In this document: piece by piece, positions 1 through 8,500 of the stretch
Layout of the letters: each line of letters begins with the position of its first letter
Numbering within the stretch: the stretch's first letter is position 1
Source: an uncultured Collinsella sp.
Lineage (GTDB): Bacteria > Actinomycetota > Coriobacteriia > Coriobacteriales > Coriobacteriaceae
Reading direction: 5' to 3'
DNA length: 13,212 bases
Assembly (NCBI GenBank): GCA_902470835.1
Contig: CABRHR010000056.1
Coordinates: 1-13,212, forward strand
Made by a program: the position numbers and the translations under genes
Notes under the pieces: model-generated
Databases searched by the model: none
What the model saw: only the letters and a program-made list of their open reading frames with translations
What the model was told of the DNA's origin: nothing

Positions 1-35
1 CGTCTCGTGGGCTCGGAGATGTGTATAAGAGACAG
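1..35 (+). other. Sequencing adapter remnant (Nextera, Read 2 side)
   Basis: Positions 2-35 match the Nextera Read 2 transposase adapter, ending in the 19-bp mosaic end (17-35, AGATGTGTATAAGAGACAG). Base 1 would then be the last base of the i7 index. This is library-preparation sequence, not genome. It creates a false start (ATG at 7, translating to the familiar artefact MGSEMCIRDR) for a spurious 111-residue ORF running to 342. Confidence 0.97.
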
Positions 36-176
36 GGTGGCCTGCTTATCGCGGCACCTGCTGCCGATGTGGATGAGCTTGCGTGCCGTCTGCGTGCCGA
101 GGGGCGCGTTGCCGCCGCCGTCGGTCGCGTGTGCGAGCCGGTGCCAGGCGGTCCTGCCGTCCACGTTGTCCGCTAG
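36..176 (+). CDS. selD: SelD selenide, water dikinase (selenophosphate synthetase), C-terminal fragment
   Basis: From base 36, immediately after the adapter, the frame reads 46 codons and a TAG stop at 174-176. The peptide begins GGLLIAAPAADVDELACRLR and ends in PAVHVVR. SelD proteins carry a conserved DPQTSGGLL(L/I)A motif close to the C-terminus; in E. coli SelD, as I recall it, about 45 residues follow the GG, ending in a similar RAMVEIR-like tail. Length and motif position therefore agree closely. SelD makes selenophosphate from selenide and ATP in the cytosol, the Se donor for selenocysteine, selenouridine and Se-dependent cofactors. The catalytic N-terminal region (Cys/Sec and Lys) lies beyond the contig edge, so it is unknown whether this SelD is itself a selenoprotein. 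The truncation is an assembly edge, not a pseudogene. The selenium-related genes downstream support the call. Confidence 0.92.
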   Translation, partial: GGLLIAAPAADVDELACRLRAEGRVAAAVGRVCEPVPGGPAVHVVR

Positions 177-199
177 CCCGCACGTTTATGTAACTGTTT

Positions 200-220
200 A
201 CCGTTCTCTAGAACGGTTCT
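200..220. promoter_or_regulatory. Interleaved dyads / short hairpin between selD and yedF
   Basis: Within the 60-bp selD-yedF gap, ACCGTTCT (200-207) and AGAACGGT (210-217) form a perfect inverted repeat with a 2-nt centre. A second dyad, AGAAC-G-GTTCT (210-220), overlaps it. The pentamer GTTCT thus occurs three times in alternating orientation (203-207 +, 210-214 -, 216-220 +). As RNA, a 7-bp stem with a TCTA tetraloop is possible (201-206 and flanks), ending 9 nt before the yedF RBS. It could be a repressor operator or an RNA-processing/attenuation hairpin. No U-tract typical of a terminator follows, and no good -10/-35 pair was found. The function is inferred from symmetry alone. Confidence 0.4.
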
Positions 221-236
221 TTCGAAAGGAAAAACT

Positions 237-863
237 ATGTCTACCAAAATTGAAGTCAATGCCATGGGCGATGCCTGCCCGCTGCCCGTCGTCAAGACGC
301 TTAAGGCACTCAAACAGCTTAATGGCGAGGGCGCCGTCGTGACTGCGGTCGATAACGAGACCGCCGTCAAGAACATCTCCAAGATGGCGCAGGAGAAGGG
401 CTGCACGGCCTCGGTCGAGAAGATCTCGGACGCCGAGTGGCACGTGACTGTCGTGACCGCCGGTGCCGTGGCCGTTGCGGACCCCGAGCAGGACGGTGTT
501 GCTTTTTGCGACGCCAGCGCCGGCAAGGGCAAACTCGTCATTTCCGTCTACACCGATTGCATGGGCCGTGGCGACGACGAGTTGGGCCACAAGCTCATGA
601 AGGCGTTTATCTTTGCCGTGACGCAGCAGGAGGAGCTGCCCGCGACTATGCTGTTCTACAACGGCGGCGCCAAGCTCACCGTCGAGGGCTCGCCGGTGCT
701 CGATGACCTGAAGGGCCTGGCCGAGCAGGGTGTCGAGATTCTCACCTGCGGTACCTGCCTCGACCACTATGGCATTAAAGACCAGCTTGCGGTGGGCGAG
801 GTCACCAACATGTACGTGATCGTGGAGAAGATGGAGCAGGCCGTGCGCGTCGTGCGCCCGTAG
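237..863 (+). CDS. yedF: YedF, selenium-metabolism sulfurtransferase-like protein (TusA-DsrE fusion)
   Basis: 208 residues with a clear RBS (AAAGGA, 225-230, six bases before ATG). The N-terminal part (about 3-75) is a TusA/SirA-like domain with the diagnostic CPLP motif (Cys14-Pro-Leu-Pro17), whose cysteine carries persulfide in TusA proteins. The C-terminal part (about 98-205) is DsrE-like, with a TDCMGRGDDELGHKLMKAFI stretch (106-125) and the CGTCLDHY motif (Cys171, Cys174) typical of the selenium-associated YedF family (TIGR03527). That family occurs in genomes with selD and is thought to move sulfur or selenium; its biochemistry is not settled. Cys14 is encoded by TGC, so no selenocysteine is needed. 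It lies 60 bp after selD and 19 bp before the DUF3343 gene, consistent with one transcript. The second domain and the selD neighbour argue against a simple TusA. Confidence 0.9.
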   Translation: MSTKIEVNAMGDACPLPVVKTLKALKQLNGEGAVVTAVDNETAVKNISKMAQEKGCTASVEKISDAEWHVTVVTAGAVAVADPEQDGVAFCDASAGKGKLVISVYTDCMGRGDDELGHKLMKAFIFAVTQQEELPATMLFYNGGAKLTVEGSPVLDDLKGLAEQGVEILTCGTCLDHYGIKDQLAVGEVTNMYVIVEKMEQAVRVVRP

Positions 864-882
864 CGTATTGGTTGGAGTTGCC

Positions 883-1134
883 ATGAGGGAGAAGCGCCCG
901 GCGCTTGTCATCACGTTTCCCACCACGGCGGCCGCCATGGGCTGCGAGTCCCTGTGTATCGAGCGCGGCCTTCCCGGGCGAACGATTCCCGTGCCCGGGG
1001 AGGTCGCCGCTGGCTGCGGTCTGGCGTGGAAAGCCCTGCCTGCAGATGAGGAGCTGCTACGCGGCGAGCTTGCCGCGGCAGGCGTTCCCACCGAGGGCTT
1101 TACCGTGATCGATATGTGGGAGGTCGTGCGGTGA
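883..1134 (+). CDS. DUF3343 family putative Se/S carrier protein
   Basis: 83-residue small cytosolic protein beginning MREKRPALVITFPTTAAAMG and ending EGFTVIDMWEVVR. It resembles DUF3343 (PF11823, described as putative Se/S carrier protein-like): a short alpha/beta fold with a G-C-G-L-A motif (Cys45 in AGCGLAWK) and two further cysteines (Cys21, Cys25). I chose ATG 883 over the in-frame TTG at 868 because TTGGAG (872-877) sits five bases before the ATG, while 868 has no RBS. The gene sits between yedF and a desulfurase and overlaps the latter by 4 bp, so translational coupling is likely. A role in handing S or Se from the desulfurase to YedF or SelD is inference from context. The three cysteines are compatible with it but have not been tested. 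Confidence 0.83.
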   Translation: MREKRPALVITFPTTAAAMGCESLCIERGLPGRTIPVPGEVAAGCGLAWKALPADEELLRGELAAAGVPTEGFTVIDMWEVVR

Positions 1135-2273
1135 TCTACCTGGATAACGCGGCGACGACCATGCACAAGCCGCAGACGGTCATCGGCGCCGTGACGCAGG
1201 CGATGTGTTCGCTCGGCAATGCCGGGCGCGGCGCCACGTCAGGTGCCCTCGATGCCGCGCGTACGATTCATGGTTGCCGCGCCAAGCTTGCGCGCCTGCT
1301 GGGATGCCCGCGCGCTGACCATGTGTGCTTTGCACCTAACTCGACGGCGGCGCTCAACACCGCCATCAACGGCGTGGTGCGTCCCGGCGACCGCGTGGTC
1401 ACGACGGTGCTTGAGCACAACTCAGTGCTGCGTCCGCTTAATCGTCTTGCGGCTGAGCGGGGTGTGACCGTTGAGCATGCGGGCTGCGACGCGAACGGCG
1501 CGCTCGACTACGACGAGCTCGGGCGGTTGGTCACGCCGGGCACGCGTGCCGTGGTTGTGACGCACGCCTCCAACGTGACTGGTAATGCCGTTGACGTTGC
1601 GCGCGTGGCGGCGATGGCTCATGCGGTGGGCGCGTTGGCGATCGTCGATGCTTCGCAGTCTGCCGGCACGGCGAAGATTGACATGCGGGGCATGGGGCTC
1701 GACATTGTATGCTTTACCGGCCATAAGGGGCTTATGGGTCCGCAGGGTACCGGTGGCCTGGCCGTGGCTGAGGGCGTCGACGTGGCGCCGTGGGCCATGG
1801 GTGGCACGGGTGTGCACAGCTTCGATGCGTTGCAGCCGATGGAGTGGCCTACGCGACTGGAAGCGGGCACACTTAACGGCCATGGTATCGCAGGTCTTTC
1901 CGCCGGTCTCGACTTTATCGAGGCCCAGGGCGGGGTTGAGGCGATTGCGGCTCACGAGCGCGCGCTGGCCGATCGTTTCCTCGCTGGCGTGCGCGAGATT
2001 CCGGGCATTACGCTCTACGGCGCCTTTGACCAGCCAGCGCGCTCGGCAATCGTTTCGCTCAACGTGGGCGATGTCGATTCGGCTGAGATTTCCGACGCAC
2101 TCATGCAAGGGTGGGGGATTGCGACGCGCCCCGGCGCCCATTGCGCCCCGCTTATGCACCGCGCGCTGGGAACCGAGCGCCAGGGCGTGGTTCGCTTTTC
2201 GTTTGGCTACTTCAACACGGTCGAAGAGGTCGACACCGCGATTGAGGCTCTGCGCGATTTGAGCTGCGATTAG
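1131..2273 (+). CDS. Cysteine desulfurase / selenocysteine lyase-family PLP enzyme
   Basis: 380 residues, class V aminotransferase fold. The start is placed at GTG 1131, which overlaps the preceding stop as GTGA and has GGGAGG (1118-1123) seven bases upstream. The protein then begins MIYLDNAATTMHKP, the normal N-terminus of the family; an ATG at 1116 would add five residues with no RBS. Visible PLP-site features are His96 (LEHNS), Asp173 and Gln176 (VDASQSAG), and the Schiff-base lysine Lys199 (FTGHKGLMGPQGTGGL). The catalytic cysteine is probably Cys338 in RPGAHCAPLMHRALGT. These match the cysteine desulfurase subfamily often encoded next to selD (the EF2568-like family, TIGR01977). It would release sulfur or selenium from L-cysteine or L-selenocysteine as enzyme-bound persulfide or selenide. 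No IscU- or SufU-like scaffold is adjacent, so selenium supply fits better than general Fe-S assembly. Substrate preference cannot be read from sequence. Confidence 0.9.
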   Translation: MIYLDNAATTMHKPQTVIGAVTQAMCSLGNAGRGATSGALDAARTIHGCRAKLARLLGCPRADHVCFAPNSTAALNTAINGVVRPGDRVVTTVLEHNSVLRPLNRLAAERGVTVEHAGCDANGALDYDELGRLVTPGTRAVVVTHASNVTGNAVDVARVAAMAHAVGALAIVDASQSAGTAKIDMRGMGLDIVCFTGHKGLMGPQGTGGLAVAEGVDVAPWAMGGTGVHSFDALQPMEWPTRLEAGTLNGHGIAGLSAGLDFIEAQGGVEAIAAHERALADRFLAGVREIPGITLYGAFDQPARSAIVSLNVGDVDSAEISDALMQGWGIATRPGAHCAPLMHRALGTERQGVVRFSFGYFNTVEEVDTAIEALRDLSCD

Positions 2274-2400
2274 ACCGACCTTTTGCGCCCTTAGATAAAC
2301 CGTTTGCGCAACCTTCCCGCATTGTCGCTTATACAGGGTATTGTGAGATGATGGCCCATACTGGGTCTTCGGTATCTTTGCGAATTGCGGGAAGGTTCCT
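2274..2400. other. Intergenic leader between the selenium operon and the giant adhesin
   Basis: 127 bp with no ORF. No convincing rho-independent terminator for the upstream operon is visible. TTTGCG recurs at 2282-2287, 2303-2308 and 2377-2382. A possible inner hairpin (stem 2353-2358 with 2362-2367, one G-T pair) lies inside the inverted repeat described separately. Sense -10-like hexamers (TATACA 2330-2335, CATACT 2357-2362, TATCTT 2373-2378) match the consensus at only 4 of 6 positions and none has a well-spaced -35, so I do not call a sense promoter. The best -10-like hexamer, TATAAG, is on the minus strand at 2328-2333. Confidence 0.6.
2310..2397. repeat. Perfect 12-bp inverted repeat spanning the adhesin RBS
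   Basis: AACCTTCCCGCA at 2310-2321 is the exact reverse complement of TGCGGGAAGGTT at 2386-2397; 64 bp separate them. With a one-base bulge the pairing can continue two more bases inward. The right arm includes the GGGAAGG (2389-2395) that serves as the ribosome binding site for the ATG at 2401, and it ends three bases before that codon. Transcribed as RNA, the left arm could sequester the RBS. As DNA, the arms could be recombination sites for an invertible 64-bp segment, with the RBS preserved in either orientation because it lies within the arm itself. Confidence 0.75.
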
Positions 2401-2502
2401 ATGAACAGGATCACTGCTGCCCTCTATAGGTTTTTAGTCGTCTATCTTTCGGTTGCGATGGTCGTGACCTCGATACCCCTTGCGCCCAGCACGGCCTATG
2501 CC
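2401..2502 (+). other. Signal peptide coding region of the giant adhesin
   Basis: Residues 1-34: a short basic start (Arg3, Arg10), a hydrophobic stretch from Phe11 to about Pro29, and an AYA motif followed by DD, a typical signal peptidase I site between Ala34 and Asp35. No lipobox cysteine is present. This supports Sec export and hence a surface or secreted location. The following residues 35-136 are low-complexity and acidic, rich in Ser, Thr, Asp and Glu, and probably act as a flexible spacer. Confidence 0.9.
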
Positions 2503-5500
2503 GATGACGCCGGGGCGGTCGCTGTCGAAAGCGAGGCCCAAGAGACCGACTCGGGTTCCGACACTGATACCAAGACGGGCGATAGCGCGTCGTCTTCGGG
2601 GGAGGGCGGTTCATCCGCAACTTCCGACACGACTGATGACGCTCAGAACAAATCGTCCAGCTCTGATGCCAGCACTCCCGCGTCGAGTCTGGCCCAAGAC
2701 CTTGCGGGCGCTGCTACCGATTCGGATGCCGCAAGGAGCCTGGCTGCTACGGCGGAGCCCCCGTCCGACGACAGCGAAGTCGATGCCCTCACGTACGAGC
2801 CAACGGTCTACGAGTATGCCAAGTTCATGCCGAACTACTATCTGTATCCGTGCGACGCAGACGGAAATCTCACGGTAGAGGTTGATGAGAACAACCCGCG
2901 CGAGAACTCCGTCGACGGCCGAATGGTAACGAATTTGATTATCGATTACAGGACGGATCTGGTCGACGTACAGCTCTGTGCCGATTCGACTAATCTGCGC
3001 TCAGTGCGCTTTGAGAACAGTTCAATTTCTAAAATCGGAACACACGCCTTCTATAACTGCCCGAACCTTACCGATATCAGCCTTTCCGGTATGGCTATCG
3101 GTCACATCGGAAAAGAGGCATTCTATGGCTGCAAGTCGCTTACGAGTTTGAACATCAACGAGGTTGCCACCATTGGCTCTATGGGCGACGCCGCGTTTGC
3201 CGAGAGTGGACTGGTGTCGACGGGACTCGATAAGGTTGTTGGCCTCACGTCGATTCCTCTCATGGCCTACGACGGCTGCAAGGCTCTGACCGATACTGGT
3301 CTGGATAAGAATACCTCCATCACATCAATCGGTGCCGACGCGTTCAATAACTGCTCGCGCCTTGCGACGACGGGACTCGAGAGCAATACAACGGTCGAGA
3401 CGCTCCGCGAATGCTGCTTCTCTGGGACCAATATGAGCGGCGGGCTGGCGCTGCCCCTTTATTCCAAGATCGAAGAACTGCCGAGTTGTGCGTTCTCTGA
3501 CTCTAAGCTCGAAACCGTGTACCTTGGGTGTGACCATGCGGTGCTCATTAATTCCACCACGTTTCCCAAGTACGACATGACGGTTATGGTTCCAGCCAAG
3601 ATGGTTTCGCAATACGAAAGCGGCCGCCCCAAAGAGGTTTGGGAGAGTTGCAATGGCAGCCTGCCCGTTCCCGTGGGCAAGGTGCTCCAAAAGATTAAGG
3701 TCTCGCGCGATCCCGACAAGATGACCTATCAGCAGGGTGACACCATTTCGCTCGAGGGCATGAGCGTCACATTTCAATATCCTCATTCGACGACGGATGG
3801 CGACTACGAGGCTCTTATAAAGGAAGAGCTCGGCGAGTACTTTACGGCGTCCCCCTGCGACGGCGACGTCTTCGATGACTCGATGGACGGAGAGCCCATA
3901 CAGCTGGTGTATGACGACGGCTACACACGCCTTGTCACGTACAGCAAGGGCAACCTGCAGCAGGCGGCCTACGAGTATGCCAAGCTCATGCCCAACTACT
4001 ATCTGTATCCGTGCGACGCAAACGGAAACCTTACGGTAGAGATTGATGAGAACAACCCGCGCGAGAACTCCGTCGACGGTCGAATGGTAACGAATTTGAT
4101 TGTCGATTACGGAGTGGATGAAGTCGATGCACAGCTCTGTGCCGACTCGACCAATCTGCGCTCAGTGCGCTTTGAAAACAGCTCCATTTCTAAAATTGGA
4201 CTGCACGCCTTCTATAATTGCCCGAATCTCACCGATATCAGCCTTTCCGGCATGACCATCGGTACCATCGGGAAAGAGGCATTCTATGGCTGCAAGTCGC
4301 TTACGAGCCTGAATATCAACGAGACCGCCACCATCGGCTCGATGGGCGAGGCTGCTTTTGCCGGGAGCGGGCTGGTTTCGACGGGACTCGACAAGATTGT
4401 TGGCCTCACATCGATTCCCGACAGGGCCTACGACGGCTGCAAAGCTCTGACCGATACCGGTCTGGACAAGAACACCTCCATTACATCGGTTGGCGTTTGC
4501 GCGTTCAGACACTGCTCGAGCCTTGCTACCACGGGGCTCGAGAGCAATACAACAGTCGAAACGCTTGGCCACACCTGCTTCTATGGCACTGACTTGAGTG
4601 GCGGGCTGACGCTTCCCTATAACTCCAAGATCGAGGAGCTGCCGGACAAGGCGTTTTGCGACACCAATCTCGAGACCGTATTTCTTGCCTGCAACCATGC
4701 GGTGCTCATTAACACCGACACGTTTCCCAAGTACAACATGACGGTTATGGTCCCCGCAAAGATGATTCCAAAGTATGCTAACGGGCATCCCAAAGCTGTT
4801 TGGGAGAGGTGCAATGGCTGCCTACCCGTCCCGGTGGGCAAGGTGCTCAAGAACGTTGAAATCTCGCACGATCCTACCAACATGACCTATGAGCCCGGGG
4901 ACACCATTTCGCTCGAGGGCATGAACATCGAGCTCGATTACCCGCATTCGGTATCGATTTGGGACTACGAGGCCCTCATACAGGAAGAGCTCGGCGAGTA
5001 CCTTACGGCCACCCCCCGCGACGGCGACGTCTTCGATGAGTCGATGGACGGACAGCCCGTAAAGCTCGTGTATGACGACGGATATTCGCATTTTGAAACC
5101 CAGACCAAGGGCACGCTACAGCTTAAGAAACCCACGCCGACATCGTTCCAGATCTCCTATGCCCAAAAAATCGATAAGGGCGAACGCAAGCTGATGGACG
5201 GCGTTGAGCTTCCCGATGTTTCCGGCACGATTACGATCGATGCAGGTGCCGAGGTCACGCTCGATGCCGGTGCTTTGGGGATGCTCAACGACAACATCAC
5301 GTTTAAGGGCTGGTATGACACCGAGTCCGGCAAGTACATCTCCAAGGAGCCGGTTTACACGTTTACGCCAGATAAGGACCTGTCCCTCGAGGCTCGCTTT
5401 AAGCTCAAGGACTATGCGGTGCATATCAACGATGCGCAGGCGACCGAATCGTCACAGGACTTTGCGCATCTGAGTGTTACCGCTCAAAACTGCTATCGCA

Positions 5501-8500
5501 ATGCCGGCGAGACGGTCGACCTTTCCGCCGCCACGGATAACGCGTTGTTCCTGGGCTGGTATCTGGGCGAGGGCGATGATGCGTACGCCGTGAGCGATCA
5601 GCTCGACTTTACCTATACGGTGGACAAGGCGGACGCGATTGTGTCCGAGGACAAGACTGATGCTAGGATCGAGATCACGCCGCGCTACTGCGCTCCGCAG
5701 GCGAGCGTTGTGCTGAGTGTGGACGGGGTCGATGAGAACGGGCAGCCGCTTGGACAGTTTCTCTCTACCGGCCTGTACGGTATTGGGTCGCGCGTAACGG
5801 TCGTGGCGGTGCCAATGCCTGGCTATGTGTTTGACTACGCGACCGATGCCCTCGGCAATGTTGTCTTTACCGGCGACGATGGTCCGTCCTACACGTTTGT
5901 GCTCGAGGGGGATGTGCAGTATACCGCGCATTTCCGCGAGGCGACTGACCCCGACGAGTCACTCGCGGCGCTTAAGGCCGCGCTCATCGCCGCGATTACG
6001 GCTGCGGCCGTCCTCGCTACCATGTATGGGCTGGGCGAGATCGTCGACCCCATCGCGGCCGATGCGGTAATCGAGATCGGTATGGCCGACAACATCGAGG
6101 ATGTTGCCGCTGTGGGCACCAAGGTGCTCAAGGAGATTAAAGACATCATCGACGACCACAAGAAGCCCAAGCCTCATGGCGACCACAAGATCGAAATTAT
6201 TGCCACTGCGCAGCCCGAGGTTGGCGGCGTCGTTACCGGAGGCGGTATCCACTATGAGGGGACGGTCGCCACGCTCGAGGCTGTCGCAAATCCCGGCTAT
6301 CGCTTCGTATGTTGGAAAGAGAACGGCGTCGAGGTCTCGACATCTCCTCTCAAGACGATGACGATCACGGACCTGACGCCCGAGGTCGTAAAAATGACAG
6401 CCGTCTTTGAGAAAAAAGTCGAGGTCACGGCGGTCGCCGAAGCCGATGGCATCCAGGCCGATTTTTCGACAGGCTGCACCGCAAGCCCTGTAAAGCAGAG
6501 CATTACGCGTGGCGACCAGGCCATGGTCACCGCGAGCGAGGGCCCCGACTATGCCTTTGTGGGATGGTTCGAGGACGGCGTCGAGGTTTCGCCCGAGCGT
6601 ACGTATATCTTTAAGGCTGAGGTCGATCGCCATCTGGTTGCACGTTTCCGCAAGGCGGACAAGACCATTCTGGTAAACACCGATCCCTTCGACAGCGCCG
6701 AGGTCCTGTGCGATGGCTTGCCGGTCGTGGACGGCAAGGTTCGCGCGAAGGATGGAGACATTCTCACGTTTACGGTGCGGCCCAAGGTGCGCCCCGACAA
6801 TCCGGAGAAGACGTACCGGTTTGTGGAGTGGCGCGAAACCGATGCACAGGGCATCACGATTGCCAACAAGCAGGAAGTTTGCGAATACCGCGTTAACGGC
6901 AATGCCCGGATCGAGGCCGTGATGGACGGCAGGGATACGCATACTGTGCGTGCCGAGGCCGACCCGCTCGAGGGCGGCACCGTTACGCTGAAGCGCGGCG
7001 AGACTGCCGGCATGGTGCTCGAGGTTCCCGAAGGCGAGCGCGTGACCGCGGAGGCCACGCCATCCGAGGGCTATATCTTTGACGGTTGGTATCTGAGCAA
7101 CGGCGGTTCGGATGTTACCTCGACGCTGGTTTCGAGCGAGCGCTCCTATTCCTTTGAGCCCATTACCGACTGCGTGATCCAAGCAAAGTTTACGCGTGCC
7201 TGCAAGGTGGACGTTGTCGTTGAGCCTGCCGCGGCCATGGCGGGCAAGTATTTGGTGCACGGCGAGGGCTACTGCATGAAGGGCGAGCCTGCCACGCTGA
7301 GCATTGAGCTCACGGCCGAGGCGAGCAAGCAATTTACCTTTAAGGGCTGGTACGACGCCAAGACGGATCTGCTTTTAGGTACCGACCCGAGCTACCTTGA
7401 GTTCTATCCCGAGGACGTGGAATGTACCGTGCGTGCGGTGTTTGAGGAAAACACGTATACCGTGGAGGCAAAGGCCAAGAAGACCTTTGTGGAGCGCGGT
7501 ACGGTCGAGATCGAGGGGCATCCGGGGGCATCTTCGGTTACCTGCGGATACGGCGATACGGTGATACTCAAGGCGAAGCCCAACGACGGCTACCGCTTTG
7601 ACCATTGGAAGGATGACTCCGGTGAGGAGTACGACACCGCCGAGCTGGTTGTTAAGGTTACCAAGAGCGATACCTATACCGCGATCTTTACCGACTCAAA
7701 GCCCGAGGTCATGGTCACGGCCGATTCGTGGCTCGGCGGTACCGTGACGTGCAACGGGACCGTGGTGAAGCCTACGACCGATAAGTTCAAGCTGGGGGAG
7801 ACCCTTACCCTGACGGCCAAGGCCCATCCAGGCTTTTTGTTCTGGGGTTGGTACGTCAATGGTCGCCTGAAGAGCCTTAAGCACGAGACCTCGTTGGTCG
7901 CCAAAGCTCGCGGTAAAACCGGGCACTGCGTTATTACCGCGGCCTTTGTGCCTATTGATACCGTCTGCGTGCCCCTCGCCGATCCTGCGGAGGGCGGCAC
8001 CGTCAAGGCGAGCCGAATCCTTGCCGACCGCGGCGCGGAGGTTGCCCTTAAGGCGACGCCCAATCCCGGTTACGTCTTTACTGGTTGGTATACGGCCGAC
8101 GGCACGTTTGAGTCTGCCGATGCGGAGTTCACCTGCCATCAGGAGCGCACCCATGTGCACGTCGCTCGCTTTATGGCAAAAAGCTATGAAGTCGACGCCA
8201 CGACGGTAGTCGATTCCGGCACCGGTTCGCTGGTCGAATCGAGCGTCGCCGGCTGGGTCGAGGGTACAGGTACCGTTGAGGCGGGGCACGCCGCCACGCT
8301 GACCGCGCATGCGCTTTCGGGCTATGCGTTTGAGTATTGGGCCGATGCCTCGGGCGCCGTGGTAAGCCGTGACAGCACCTATCACGTGGTGCCGACGTCT
8401 GACACGACGCTCCAAGCCGTGTTCTCGGCAAAACAATACACGGTGGACGTCTCGTGCGAAGAGAGCATGGGCTCGGTCGAGGGAGCGGGGACGTATGCCG

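Noticed and set aside
7..342. ORF on the + strand starting MGSEMCIRDR
   Set aside because: Its start lies in the Nextera adapter, and it overlaps selD and yedF in a wrong frame.
868..882. TTG 868 as start of the DUF3343 gene
   Set aside because: No RBS precedes it, while ATG 883 has TTGGAG at the right distance and gives the expected N-terminus.
1116..1130. ATG 1116 as start of the desulfurase
   Set aside because: GGGAGG at 1118-1123 would lie inside the gene; GTG 1131 has correct spacing and gives the family N-terminus MIYLDNAATT.
198..1166. 322-residue minus-strand ORF over yedF and DUF3343
   Set aside because: The sense genes have RBSs, conserved motifs and coherent operon spacing; this frame shows no family signature.
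2274..2400. Rho-independent terminator for the selenium operon
   Set aside because: No short-loop GC stem followed by a T-run is present; the long-range 12-bp stem has a 64-nt loop and no T tract after it.
1422..2414. 330-residue minus-strand ORF over the desulfurase
   Set aside because: The sense frame carries the PLP lysine and catalytic cysteine motifs; the minus frame would run through the inverted repeat and has no recognisable domain.
2809..5130. CRISPR or mobile-element repeat
   Set aside because: The repeat is a coding tandem of 1,161 bp in frame, without spacers, terminal inverted repeats or transposase.
5959..7332. 457-residue open frame on the minus strand
   Set aside because: Also a shadow of the adhesin. 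Composition is His/Arg/Asn-rich, no motif is seen, and the sense frame has regular InlB-B repeats.
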